Below are positions 17,563 to 26,266 of a stretch of 64,000 bases of DNA, in pieces. A program made the translations under genes and the position numbers. Numbering within the stretch: position 1 is the stretch's first letter; every line of letters begins with the position of its first letter. The stretch covers positions 1 through 64,000 of the forward strand of contig NZ_JOHS01000030.1 of assembly GCF_000725625.1 (NCBI RefSeq), in the 5' to 3' direction. The DNA comes from Streptomyces sp. NRRL F-6676 (lineage in GTDB: Bacteria; Actinomycetota; Actinomycetes; Streptomycetales; Streptomycetaceae). The notes beneath the pieces are model-generated. The model saw nothing but the letters and a program-made list of their open reading frames with translations, was not told the DNA's origin and ran no database searches.

Positions 17563-17606
17563 CGGCGGGCCGGTGAAGGGACGAGAGCTCCTTCACCGGC
17601 CCGCCG
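17563..17606. terminator. Strong bidirectional hairpin between convergent genes
   Basis: Bases 17563-17579 and 17590-17606 form a perfect 17-bp stem with a 10-base loop, located between the stop codons of the convergent membrane-protein gene and the SMC-like gene. It lies five bases from the SMC-like stop, so it should end the MukFEB-like operon transcript. Confidence 0.82.
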
Positions 17607-17610
17607 TCCC

Positions 17611-20600
17611 TCACACGGACGGGGCGTCCGGCGCCGGGCGTCTGAACATCCGGGTGGCGGTGATCTCGCTGTGGACCGCCTCGTCCGGGTCGGTCGGCCG
17701 GGGCAGTCCGGGGCGCAGGTGTTCCTCGACGCTGATGTACTTCAGCCCCGCCCGCAGGTCGGCATCGTTGCGCAACCGGATCACCAGGGGGAACTCGGCG
17801 AGCGCGGTCGTGTCGAACAGACCGGTGGTGTACAGCAGCTGCACACCGAGCGCGTCGGAGACGGCCCGCTGGAGCTCCAGCAGATAGGTGGCGTTGGCGC
17901 GGCCGATGGGGTTGTCGAGGAACAGGGTGCCGGCGTGCCGGTGCTTGTCGCGGCCCCGGTCGTTGGAGCGCAGCGCGGCCATCGTGCAGTACAGCGCGAT
18001 GGCGGCGGTGAGCAGCTGACCGCCGGAGAAGACGTCCCCCATCTGTCCGACGGGCACGCGCTCGGCGCGCAGCACCGCGTCGGGCTTGAGGATCTCGACG
18101 GCGACGCCCCTGGGGCGCAGGGCCGCGCCGACGCCGCGCAGCAGCAGGGACATGCCGTCCCGGCGCAGGTCGGAGTTCTTCTTGACGGCGGCGCGGGTGG
18201 CCTCGTCGATGACCTCGCCGAGCCGTTCGGTGAGCGTGGCCTGGTCGGGTTCGTCGAAGCGGATGCGGAGGAACTCCTGCCCGGACCACTCGCCGAGCCC
18301 TTCGGGCAGCCGGGACAGGCGCTGCGCGGAGCGCAGGGTGGCGAGCGCGGACTCCACCAGTCCGCGCAGCCGGTCCACGATGGAGTCGCGGTTGCGTTCG
18401 AGCTGCGCGAGTTCGTCGGTGAGCACGCGCAGGCGGGGCGCGAACGCCTCCGCCCACCGCCGGGCGTGTTCCGGCAGCGCGGCGGCGGGCAGTTCGCGGA
18501 TCTGCTGCCGGGCCGGGGTGCGGACCTGCTCGTACCGCGTGGAGTTGGCGTGCCGGACGAGGACGTCGCTCGCCTCACGGACGGCGCCCTCGGCGGCGGA
18601 CAGGTCGGCGGCGCAGCCGCGCAGTGAGCGGCGGGCCTCGGCGGCCGAGTGCCGGGCCTCCTCCAGGGTGCCCGGGTAGGGCTCGGGTTCGGGCTGTTCC
18701 TCGTCGGTGGTGTGCTCGCGCAGCAGGTCGCGGAGCATCGCGGCGATCTCGTCGAAGCCGCCGGCCGCGTCCTCGGCGGCCCGGTGGGCGTCGAGGAGTT
18801 CGGCGTGGGCGTCCCGCGCCCCGGTCAGTTCCCCGGTGCGGGCGGCGAGTTCGGTGGTGGCGGTGCGCAGCAGGGCCTGGGCGTGCTCGGCGTCGCGGGG
18901 GACGAGGTCGTCGGGCAGCTCGGTGTGCGCCTCGCCGTCCTCCGGGGCGTGCCGTTCGGCCTCGCCGCGCAGCCGGCCGAGCTGCTCGCTGGCGGTGGAC
19001 ATCCGCGTCTCCAGGAGCTGCACCAGTTCCTCGGCGCGGGCGGCGGCGGCCTGGCGGGAGGGCCCGTCGGCGCCGTCCGGGGAGGAGAGGAGCTGTTCCG
19101 CGCGGGTGCGCACCTTGTTGGTGAGCCGGTCCAGTTCCCGGCGGGCGGCGGACTCCTCGCTCTCCGCCCGCGCCTGCTCGGCCCGCAGATCGGCGCCGAC
19201 ACCGACCTTCTCGTACACCTGGGAGGCGGCCCGGTATGCCTCGCGCAGTGCGGGGAGCGACGACGCGGGCGCGTCGCCGTCCTCCTCCGGTACGTCGTCG
19301 GGGGCGCCGGCGATCTCGGCGCGCTCGGCGCGCAGGGTGCGGGCGGTGCGGCGGGCGTCGTCGGCCGCGCGCTGGGCGGCGCGGCGGTCCTCGTCGGCGG
19401 CGCGGGCGCGGTCCAGGCAGGACTGGGCGCGGGCCTCGGACTCGACGGCCTCGTCGGCGAGTTCACGGAGCCTGGCCTGCCAGCCGGCGCGTTCGCGGAG
19501 CCGGAAGGCGAGTCCGGCGAGGGCGTCGGCGGCGCGCCGCGCCCGTTGGGCGCTCTCCTGACGCTCGTCCCGGACGGCGGTGGCCTCCGCGGCGGCCTCG
19601 TCGGCCTCGGCGCGGGCCGTGCGGGCCTCGGCGAGTTCGGCCTCGGCCTCCTCGGCGAACGCGCGGGCCTCGGTGGCGGCCGCGGCCAGTTCGGCGAGGC
19701 GGCCGGCCGGGCAGCCGGTGCGCCAGGACGCCAGCCGGGCGGCCAGTTCGCGGTCCTTGCCGAGGCGGGCGGCGAGCGCCCGGATCTCCTCGTCGCGCCC
19801 GGTGGCGCGGGCGCGCAGCGCCTGGCGTTCCTCGTCGGCGGCGTGCTCGTCGTGCATGGCGGGGTTCGGCGGGACGAGGAACACCTCGCCCTCCTCCGCG
19901 CCGGGCGCCGGGGTCGGGGCGAGCAGCGCGGCGGCGGTGCCGACCGCGACGGCGGAGCGGGGCAGCAACGCGGCCTCGCCGAGCGCCTCGCGGGCGCGGG
20001 CGTGCGAGGCGGGGTCGGTGATGACGACCCCGTCGACGAGTTCGGGCCGGGCGGCGAGCACGCGCGCGTGGTCGGCGGGGTCGACCGCCTGGGCGAGGTA
20101 GCGCCAGCCGGGCAGCGCGGGGATGCCGTGCTCGCCGAGGAACTCGACGGTGGCCAGTACGTCGGGGCCGGGCGGCAGCAGTCCGCCGTCGCCGAGGGCG
20201 CCGAGGATGCGGGCGTCGTCGGCGGCGGCGGTCCGCAGGTCGAACAGCTGCCGCTCGGCGAAGGAGACGGCGTCGTCGAGCAGCTCCCGCAACTCGTCGG
20301 CGAAGCGGTCGAGTTGTTCCGGGGTGAGGGCGGGGTGCCCACCGTCGGCGAGGGGGCGCGCGGGGCCGGAACCGGAACCGGCGAGGGCGTCGGCGTCACC
20401 GTCCACCGTGCGGCCGCCTTCGGCGCGGCCGTCGGGGCCCTCGACGGGGCCCGCCCCGGAACCGCCCCCGGTCTCGACGACGGCCGTACGGACGGCTCCG
20501 CCGCTCCCACCGGGACCGGCCGCAGCCGGGGGCCCGGCCTCGGCCCACGTGCCAGCCTCGGCCCGCGTGCCAGCCTCGGCCCGCGTGCCAGCGGCGCCCT

Positions 20601-22770
20601 CGTCGGCCCGGACACCGAGATCGGCTGCGGAAGCCGCTCCGGCGGGGGCGCCCGGGCCTGTCCCGGCCGGTGGTCCGGCTTCGGCCCTGGCACCCCCGGC
20701 GGCCTCGCCCCAGGCACCGGAGCCGGCGTCGGACGCGGCACCGGCGGAGGTGCCGCCCGCGCCCCCGGCTGCCGCCTCGTCGCCCTCGTCTCCGGTCACC
20801 GTCCGCTCGCCGCCCGGGGCCGCGCCCCGGGCGGCGTTCCGGTTGCCGGCCGGGGCCCCGGTGCCCGTCCTCGGGCCCGGTACCCCGGGCCGGCCTGCCG
20901 GCGACGGGCCCTTCGCCGGGCTCGTTGCCGGGAGGCCGAGGAGTTCCGTGAGGCGCTCCTCGAGCGCCAGGGACTCGGCGAGCCTGCGCTCGGCCTCGTA
21001 CGCGCGCGTGGCGGCCGTCGCCGCGTCGGCCGAGCGGGCCGCCGTCAGCTCCGCGCGGGACTCGGCCGAGGCTGCCTCCCGCGCGTGCTCCGTGGCCCTG
21101 CGGGCGGCCTCGCGGGCGGTGTCCCACGCCGCGACCGCCGTCTTCTCGGCGTCGCTCGCGGCGAGCGCGGCGCGGGCCGGGTCGGCGTCGGGGGCACTGT
21201 CGTCGAGCCAGCCCGCGCGGACCGCCTCGGCGGTCTCCTGCTCGACCTCCGTCAGCCGCTGGCGCAGATGTCCGGCCTCGCTGCGCGCGCGCTGCGCCTC
21301 GGTGGCCGCCGCGGTGGCGTCCCGGTGGGCCGCCTCGCCCGTCTCCTGGAGCGCGGCCGAGCGCTCCTCCTCCTCGTTGGCGAGGTTCTCGGCGCCGTCG
21401 GCGGCCGAGCGCAGCGCTCGTACGAGGTCGACGGCCGCCTTGGCGCGGGCGGCGAGGGCGGGCGCCGCGTCCCGTTCGGCCTCGCGGATGGCGACGGCCA
21501 CGCGCGCGGAGCGGTCGGCGGCGGCGCGGTGGCGCAGTACGGCCTCGGCGGCCTGCCACGCGGCGTGCAGTGTGCGCGCGTCGGCCAGCTCGCGCTTCTG
21601 CGCGGCCGCCGTCTTCTCGGCGCCCGCGAGGGCCAGCGAGGCGTGCCGGTAGGCGAGTTCGGCGGCGACCAGCGCGGCCCGCTCGCGGGCGCCCTCGGCG
21701 TGCGTGACGGCGTACGCGGCGGCGGTGACGCGCTGGGCGAGGTCCGCGGCGCGCACCCGCTCCCGCGTACCGCGCGCGGACAGCCGCCGGGCGAGCGTAC
21801 GGGTGCGCCGTTCGGCGCCCGCGTGGACGTCCCGCGCGCGGGCACGGGTCTCGGCGGCCTCGACGATCCGGCCGAGCAGGTCCACCGACCCGGCCGTGAA
21901 GTCGCGTTCGGCGATCAGTTCGGCGCGCCGGCCGAGTTTGTTGCCGAAGCCGCTGACCAGGTCGGCGAGTCCGTCGGTGTCCCGGGTGTCGGTGACGGCG
22001 CGCAGCAGCAGGTCGGTGAAGTCGGAGTCCTTCTTGACCGCGAACAGCCCGGCGGCCTCGCCCTCGTCGGCGTTCATCTCCCGCTGGTAGCGGAAGAGTT
22101 CGGGGTCGAGGCCGAGGTCGGTGAGGTGCTCGTTCCAGCGGTCGTGGATCTCCTCCCAGTGAACCTCCAGATGCGGGTACGCCTTGCCCGCCTCCGTGAG
22201 CGCGTCCCGGAAGCCCTTCATCGTGCGGCGCCGGCCGCGCGCGCCCGAGACGCCCTCGACGGGGGGCCGTACCGCGGTGGACTCGGCGACCGGCAGGTTG
22301 TCCAGGGTGAGTCCGGGGCCGGGCCTGAAGGAGTACCAGGCCTCGGCGAACTTGCGCGGGTCGCCCGAGACCTGGCGGCCGCGCCACTCGCTGGCCTTGC
22401 CGACCACGACGCACTCGCCGGTCAGCGTGTGCTGCCACTCCAGGGCCACGTGCCCGCAGTCGTCGGCGAGCAGGAACTTGCGCAGCACTCCGGAGCTGGC
22501 GCCGCCCAGGGTGTTGCGGTGGCCCGGCAGCATCACGGAGAAGATCAGCTTCAGCAGGACGGACTTGCCGCCGCCGTTCTCCAGGAAGAGCACGCCGGCG
22601 GGGGCGGGCCGGCGCGGCGGGCCGACCGGCTCCTCCTCGAAGAACTCCGCCTGCGTGGGCGCGGGGTCGGGCACGGGCTCGCCGACGCCGCGCAGGTCCA
22701 GCACGGTGTCGGCGTAGCGCGCGCCGGCCGGCCCGATGGAGTAGAGGCGGACCCGGGACAGTTCGTACAT
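17611..22770 (-). CDS. SMC/MukB-like coiled-coil ATPase, third gene of a MukFEB-order operon
   Basis: A 1719-residue protein with split ABC-type ATPase ends. Near the N terminus is a P-loop, FLENGGGKSVLLKLIF, with Lys69. Near the C terminus are the signature VFSGGQLLTAAIALY (Ser1582) and Walker B GTLFLDNPIGRAN (Asp1619, with Asn1620 where SMC proteins have the catalytic Glu). Between them are two long heptad-rich Ala/Glu/Arg coiled coils (about 250-620 and 960-1500). A Pro/Ala/Gly insertion lies at about 620-815, then a compact hinge-like domain (about 830-950, with VEFLGEHGIPALPGW). It is longer than MukB (about 1490). The start MYELSRVRLYSIG at 22770 has only a weak binding site. By analogy it would bind DNA with its two upstream partners; function is inferred, and I do not recognise a named family. 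Confidence 0.83.
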   Translation of the reverse strand: MYELSRVRLYSIGPAGARYADTVLDLRGVGEPVPDPAPTQAEFFEEEPVGPPRRPAPAGVLFLENGGGKSVLLKLIFSVMLPGHRNTLGGASSGVLRKFLLADDCGHVALEWQHTLTGECVVVGKASEWRGRQVSGDPRKFAEAWYSFRPGPGLTLDNLPVAESTAVRPPVEGVSGARGRRRTMKGFRDALTEAGKAYPHLEVHWEEIHDRWNEHLTDLGLDPELFRYQREMNADEGEAAGLFAVKKDSDFTDLLLRAVTDTRDTDGLADLVSGFGNKLGRRAELIAERDFTAGSVDLLGRIVEAAETRARARDVHAGAERRTRTLARRLSARGTRERVRAADLAQRVTAAAYAVTHAEGARERAALVAAELAYRHASLALAGAEKTAAAQKRELADARTLHAAWQAAEAVLRHRAAADRSARVAVAIREAERDAAPALAARAKAAVDLVRALRSAADGAENLANEEEERSAALQETGEAAHRDATAAATEAQRARSEAGHLRQRLTEVEQETAEAVRAGWLDDSAPDADPARAALAASDAEKTAVAAWDTAREAARRATEHAREAASAESRAELTAARSADAATAATRAYEAERRLAESLALEERLTELLGLPATSPAKGPSPAGRPGVPGPRTGTGAPAGNRNAARGAAPGGERTVTGDEGDEAAAGGAGGTSAGAASDAGSGAWGEAAGGARAEAGPPAGTGPGAPAGAASAADLGVRADEGAAGTRAEAGTRAEAGTWAEAGPPAAAGPGGSGGAVRTAVVETGGGSGAGPVEGPDGRAEGGRTVDGDADALAGSGSGPARPLADGGHPALTPEQLDRFADELRELLDDAVSFAERQLFDLRTAAADDARILGALGDGGLLPPGPDVLATVEFLGEHGIPALPGWRYLAQAVDPADHARVLAARPELVDGVVITDPASHARAREALGEAALLPRSAVAVGTAAALLAPTPAPGAEEGEVFLVPPNPAMHDEHAADEERQALRARATGRDEEIRALAARLGKDRELAARLASWRTGCPAGRLAELAAAATEARAFAEEAEAELAEARTARAEADEAAAEATAVRDERQESAQRARRAADALAGLAFRLRERAGWQARLRELADEAVESEARAQSCLDRARAADEDRRAAQRAADDARRTARTLRAERAEIAGAPDDVPEEDGDAPASSLPALREAYRAASQVYEKVGVGADLRAEQARAESEESAARRELDRLTNKVRTRAEQLLSSPDGADGPSRQAAAARAEELVQLLETRMSTASEQLGRLRGEAERHAPEDGEAHTELPDDLVPRDAEHAQALLRTATTELAARTGELTGARDAHAELLDAHRAAEDAAGGFDEIAAMLRDLLREHTTDEEQPEPEPYPGTLEEARHSAAEARRSLRGCAADLSAAEGAVREASDVLVRHANSTRYEQVRTPARQQIRELPAAALPEHARRWAEAFAPRLRVLTDELAQLERNRDSIVDRLRGLVESALATLRSAQRLSRLPEGLGEWSGQEFLRIRFDEPDQATLTERLGEVIDEATRAAVKKNSDLRRDGMSLLLRGVGAALRPRGVAVEILKPDAVLRAERVPVGQMGDVFSGGQLLTAAIALYCTMAALRSNDRGRDKHRHAGTLFLDNPIGRANATYLLELQRAVSDALGVQLLYTTGLFDTTALAEFPLVIRLRNDADLRAGLKYISVEEHLRPGLPRPTDPDEAVHSEITATRMFRRPAPDAPSV
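20537..20590. repeat. Three tandem 18-bp repeats inside the SMC-like gene
   Basis: Units at 20537-20554, 20555-20572 and 20573-20590 (each starting GCCTCGGCC) differ at one base. Being 18 bp, they keep the frame and encode repeated EAGTRA-type hexapeptides within the disordered insertion before the hinge. They mark a slippage-prone, length-variable segment. Confidence 0.85.
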
Positions 22771-22822
22771 CGGCGGACTTTCGTCGGTCTTCTTCGGCGG
22801 ATCGGGGTGCGGCGGTGGTGCG

Positions 22823-23710
22823 TTACGGCTGTGCGGAGTGGAAGGGCAGTCCGGCGTCGGCCACCAGGTCCAGGTCGTCGGCGTCGTCGGGGGGCAGCAG
22901 CGTCGGCGTGCCGTCGGTGACGGGGACGACGCCCAGTTCGAGGAGTTCGGCCATGGCGGCGCCGCCGGCCATGTCGCGGACCTGGAGCTGGTAGCGGGCG
23001 GTCGTGCGGTATGTGCCGCCGCCGTCGTCGCCGGTGCGCTGGAGGAAGCCGGAGTCGGTGAGGAAGGTGACGGCCTTGGCGATGATGCCGGTGGTGGAAC
23101 CCGCGAGTCTGCGGGCGTCCTTGGTGGCGCCGGTGGCGCTGCGCCGGGCCCAGATCCGCCAGGCGGCCTCCAGCCCGGGGGCGTCGGTCGCCGGGTCGGT
23201 GTTCTCGCCCTGTGCGGCGGCCCGTTCCTCCAGGCGGCGGCAGGCCTGGCGGACGAAGGCGTCGACGCCGTTGACCGTGACCCGGCCGATGTAGCCGTCG
23301 TCGGCGAGGTCCTCGGGGCGCGGGAAGGCGAGGGCGGCGACGGCGAGATGGGCGAGGCCGTGCAGGAAGCGGTCGCCGGCGTCGGCGGACGTGCGGCGGG
23401 CGTAGTCGCCCATGCGGACGGCGAAGACGGAGTCCTCGGCGGCGGTGACGGCCATGCCCGCGCGTGGGGAGACCTCCAGGACCACCAGGCCGAGCCCGGC
23501 GGCCACGGCGTCGGCGAGCCGGGCGAAGGCCGGGTCCTCACGGTGGCGGCGCAGCAGTTCGGCGTACTCCTGGTCGCGGGCGGGCTGCAATTTGGGCTGT
23601 AGTCCGAAGGCGACGAGCCGCGCCGCGTCGGCGGCGTCGGCGGGCGTGCCCCCGCCGCTCGCCGGCGCGGCGGCGGCCTCCGGCTCACTCCACTCGGCGG
23701 ACTCGGTCAC
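22823..23710 (-). CDS. MukE/MksE-like winged-helix partner protein
   Basis: A 295-residue soluble protein, the middle gene of the operon. The body is predicted helical with winged-helix-like segments: HGLAHLAVAALAFPRPEDL near residue 110, VDAFVRQACRRLEER, and IIAKAVTFLTDSGFLQRTGDD followed by a beta wing TYRTTARYQLQVRDM near the C terminus. Size and gene position match MukE/MksE/JetB (200-300 residues, between kleisin and SMC genes). Sequence alone is too weak to prove homology. The GTG at 23710 has an AAGGAG binding site eight bases away. The gap to the SMC-like gene is 52 bases. The first 30 residues are Ala/Pro-rich and likely disordered. Confidence 0.72.
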   Translation of the reverse strand: MTESAEWSEPEAAAAPASGGGTPADAADAARLVAFGLQPKLQPARDQEYAELLRRHREDPAFARLADAVAAGLGLVVLEVSPRAGMAVTAAEDSVFAVRMGDYARRTSADAGDRFLHGLAHLAVAALAFPRPEDLADDGYIGRVTVNGVDAFVRQACRRLEERAAAQGENTDPATDAPGLEAAWRIWARRSATGATKDARRLAGSTTGIIAKAVTFLTDSGFLQRTGDDGGGTYRTTARYQLQVRDMAGGAAMAELLELGVVPVTDGTPTLLPPDDADDLDLVADAGLPFHSAQP

Positions 23711-23799
23711 GGTCGGGGCTCCTTGGTGCGGGGGTGGTCAGTACGTCGAGGGTGCGGGCGCGGGGCGGTGCGCCGGGGCGGGGACGGCTTCGCGGGGCG

Positions 23800-25326
23800 T
23801 CATGCGGCGTCCGAGCGGTCCGCCGCCATTCCCGCCGCGTCCAGCAGGGCCGTGCCGACGATGAGGTCGGCGCCGCCGAACTCCGGGTCGTCCAGCTGCG
23901 TGCCGTCGTCGACCGCGAAGAGCAGTCTCTCCTCGCCCTGGCGGTAGGCGGTGCCGACCGGCGGGCTGGCCGCGTGCACCGCCAGCAGGGCGACGAGGTA
24001 GGGCAGGTCGGGGTCGCGGCGGCGGGCCTCGGCGAGCAGTCCGGACAGCCGGCGGGGCGCGTCGGCGGGCAGGTCGAGCAGGTCCGTGGCGGCGGCGAGC
24101 TGCTCCTCGCTGAACCGGCTGTCGTCGGGGGTGGCGATGAGGTCCGGCTCGGGCATCTCGGCGCCGAGGTGCTCGCGTTCGACGGGCGGGGTGAGCAGCA
24201 GGTCGACGAGGTCACCGACGCGGACGGAGGCGGGGGTGCGCAGCCCCGTGCCGCGGGCGAAGAACGCGTCGGTGACGCGGACGGAACGCTCCAGCGGGAG
24301 CGGGAGGACCGGGGCGAGCAGCTGTCCGTACAGGTCCGTGCCGGACGCCGCCGTCACCGGGGCGAACGCCTGGCGGTCCTGTTCGGCGCGGAACAGCGGG
24401 CCGGCCTCCAGCAGCCGGGACTGCAACTGGGTGTGACGGCGGATGCAGTCCTTGACGATGTCGACGAGTTCGGCGGCGCGCCGCTTGTTCTCGGGGTCCT
24501 CGGACTCGTCGCGCGCGCGGCGGATGTTGGTGAGGATCGCGTTCTCGTGGCGGTAGCGGTCGGCGACGTGGTCGAGGGCCTCGGCGATCATGTCGGGCAC
24601 CGCGTTCAGCCAGTCCACCGCCCGTACGTTGCGCCGCGTGGCCTCCAGGGCGCGGCGCAGTGTCTCGGCATACTGCACGGTGCGGTAGCGGGCCTGTTCG
24701 GCGGCGAGCTGGGCGTCAGCGAGTCGGCCCCGGCTGACGAGCACCTCCAGTTTGACCTCGGCGGCGATCTGCGCGCTGGTGACGTCGGTGTCGAGGGCGC
24801 CCACCAGGACGTTGACCGCCTCGTCGGTCGTGCGCAGGTAGACGCCTCCGCCGTAGCCGGGGACCTCCTCGACGAGTTTGAAGTCGTAGTCCCGGCGGAC
24901 GTAGCTGCCGTCCGGGTTGAAGGTGCCGTAGACGGCGCGGAAGCCGCGGTCCACGCTGCCGACGTTGATCAGGTTCTCCAGGACCCAGCGGGCCACGCGT
25001 TCGTGCTCGGCGGCCGGGCGGCGGGGGGCCTGGGCGGCGATGCGCGGGAGGAGGCGGGAGACGATCTGTTCCTGGTCGGCGCCCGTGTCGAAGTCCATGT
25101 GGAGGGTGACGAGGTCGATGGCGGCGAGGGCGACCTCCGCCATGCCGTACACCGAGTACTCGCCGGCGAGGTTGGCCTTGCGGGCGTCCAGGTCGTGCAG
25201 GGGCGCGGTGCAGGCGAGTGCGCGCAGGCGGCGGGCCAGGCCCTCGTCGGCGGCCGGCCCCGGCGCGGGGCGTGCGCCCGTGCTGAGCTGGGGCGGAACG
25301 CGGTCCGTCGGTGCGGGGGAAGTCAC
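23800..25326 (-). CDS. MukF/MksF-like (kleisin-type) helical protein, first gene of the operon
   Basis: A 508-residue, mostly helical protein. The N-terminal part (about 25-200) looks like winged-helix and helical bundle segments (WVLENLINVGSVDRGFRAVY, VYLRTTDEAVNVLVGALD). The middle (about 200-310) is a long helical region (VQYAETLRRALEATRRNVRAVDW, YRHENAILTNIRRARDE). Size and first position in an F-E-B order match MukF/MksF/JetA kleisins. The GTG at 25326 is preferred over the ATG at 25356 because a TAGTCT -10 hexamer (25339-25334) would begin transcription at about that codon, giving a leaderless mRNA. It lies 89 bases upstream of the MukE-like gene. No close family was recognised. Confidence 0.7.
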   Translation of the reverse strand: MTSPAPTDRVPPQLSTGARPAPGPAADEGLARRLRALACTAPLHDLDARKANLAGEYSVYGMAEVALAAIDLVTLHMDFDTGADQEQIVSRLLPRIAAQAPRRPAAEHERVARWVLENLINVGSVDRGFRAVYGTFNPDGSYVRRDYDFKLVEEVPGYGGGVYLRTTDEAVNVLVGALDTDVTSAQIAAEVKLEVLVSRGRLADAQLAAEQARYRTVQYAETLRRALEATRRNVRAVDWLNAVPDMIAEALDHVADRYRHENAILTNIRRARDESEDPENKRRAAELVDIVKDCIRRHTQLQSRLLEAGPLFRAEQDRQAFAPVTAASGTDLYGQLLAPVLPLPLERSVRVTDAFFARGTGLRTPASVRVGDLVDLLLTPPVEREHLGAEMPEPDLIATPDDSRFSEEQLAAATDLLDLPADAPRRLSGLLAEARRRDPDLPYLVALLAVHAASPPVGTAYRQGEERLLFAVDDGTQLDDPEFGGADLIVGTALLDAAGMAADRSDAA

Positions 25327-25333
25327 GGTGCAC

Positions 25334-25339
25334 AGACTA
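25334..25339 (-). promoter_or_regulatory. -10 hexamer for the MukFEB-like operon (leaderless)
   Basis: On the minus strand TAGTCT fits TANNNT and ends seven bases before the GTG at 25326, the spacing typical of leaderless actinobacterial transcripts. A TTGGCC -35-like hexamer lies 19 bases upstream, slightly longer than ideal. Confidence 0.5.
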
Positions 25340-25506
25340 GGTCCTGGGTCTGACATCGGGCCAAACGGGGCGGAGGGCGCCTTCTCGGCGCGGGGGTGTG
25401 GCGTGCCCCAGGCTCCCCGGGGTGGTCAGGTGCGGTCGTGACGGGGCTGCCGCTCAGTCGTGGTCGCTCGCGCACACGCGGCGGAGCCGCATGTCGACAC
25501 GGCCCC

Positions 25507-25524
25507 GCGCCCCTTTCGGGGCGC
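25507..25524 (-). terminator. Hairpin after the GntR gene
   Basis: A 7-bp G/C stem with a four-base loop (GCGCCCC-GAAA-GGGGCGC on the minus strand), three bases after the GntR stop codon. It separates the regulator gene from the MukFEB-like operon that follows on the same strand. Confidence 0.65.
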
Positions 25525-25526
25525 TG

Positions 25527-26222
25527 TCAGCCCGCGTCTGCCACGCGGCGGGCGTAGACCTCCACCAGGCCCTTCCTGGAGTCGTCCAGGTAGGTCGCGA
25601 GGAAGTGTTCCGCGTGGTCCCGTCCGCCGGACTGGAGGGTGTGGAGGAGTTGGCGGTTGCGGGTGAGGTAGGGCTCGTGGAGGCGGCGCGGGTCGTCCAC
25701 CACGTGGAAGGCGAGGCGCAGTTCGGCGAAGACGCTGCGCATCACCTCGTCCGTGCGGTCGCTGCCCGCGAGCGCGACGAGCGCGCGGTGGAAGTGGATG
25801 TTGGCGGTGGAGACGCCCTTCCAGTCGCCCTCGCGGGCCGCCCGTCCGCCCTCCTCGACCGCCGCGGCGAGCCCGTCGACGGCGTACGGCGGGTCGCCCA
25901 GGCCGCGCACGACGGCGCACTCCACGAGTCGGCGCACCCGGTAGATGTCCTCCACGTCCTCGACGGTCAGCACCCGTACGAACACGCCCCGGTTGAGCTC
26001 GTGGACGAGCAGCCGTTCGTGCGTGAGCAGCCGGAACGCCTCGCGCAGGGTGTTGCGGGAGACGCCCAGCGCCCCGCCGATGCCGTCCTCGGAGAGCCGG
26101 GTGCCCGGCGGGAAGTAGCCCTCGGCGATGCGGCTTCTGAGGATGTCCGCCACCCGCTCGGCGGTGCTGGTCCGGCCCAGGAGGGCGCGGTCGTCGGCCA
26201 GCGGCGTCAACTGGTCTGCCAT
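25527..26222 (-). CDS. GntR-family (FadR subfamily) transcriptional regulator
   Basis: A 231-residue regulator. The N-terminal winged helix spans about residues 18-85: VADILRSRIAEGYFPPGTRLSE, then the recognition segment GALGVSRNTLREAFRLLTHERLL. The C-terminal all-helical FCD ligand domain (about 95-215) holds Asp/His metal- or ligand-binding positions in IYRVRRLVE, ANIHFHRALVALAG and NRQLLHTLQSG. FadR-subfamily members typically repress carboxylic-acid or amino-acid catabolic genes. It is divergent from the MFS-DUF1445-pxpABC operon, and a perfect palindrome lies in that operon's promoter. It is therefore probably its repressor, with a pathway acid such as 5-oxoproline as a candidate ligand. 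Confidence 0.93.
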   Translation of the reverse strand: MADQLTPLADDRALLGRTSTAERVADILRSRIAEGYFPPGTRLSEDGIGGALGVSRNTLREAFRLLTHERLLVHELNRGVFVRVLTVEDVEDIYRVRRLVECAVVRGLGDPPYAVDGLAAAVEEGGRAAREGDWKGVSTANIHFHRALVALAGSDRTDEVMRSVFAELRLAFHVVDDPRRLHEPYLTRNRQLLHTLQSGGRDHAEHFLATYLDDSRKGLVEVYARRVADAG

Positions 26223-26266
26223 GCGCGGAATTCAATCGCAGACAGAAGAACGAGACAACATGGGTA

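Noticed and set aside
17611..23688. Single 2025-residue fusion of the MukE-like and SMC-like proteins
   Set aside because: The upstream part is read in another frame of the MukE-like gene, which has its own start, stop and binding site. The SMC-like protein starts naturally at MYELSRVRLY (22770).
17611..25356. Calling the operon a Wadjet defence system
   Set aside because: No JetD-like gene is adjacent and homology of the two small proteins to JetA/JetB cannot be shown by eye.
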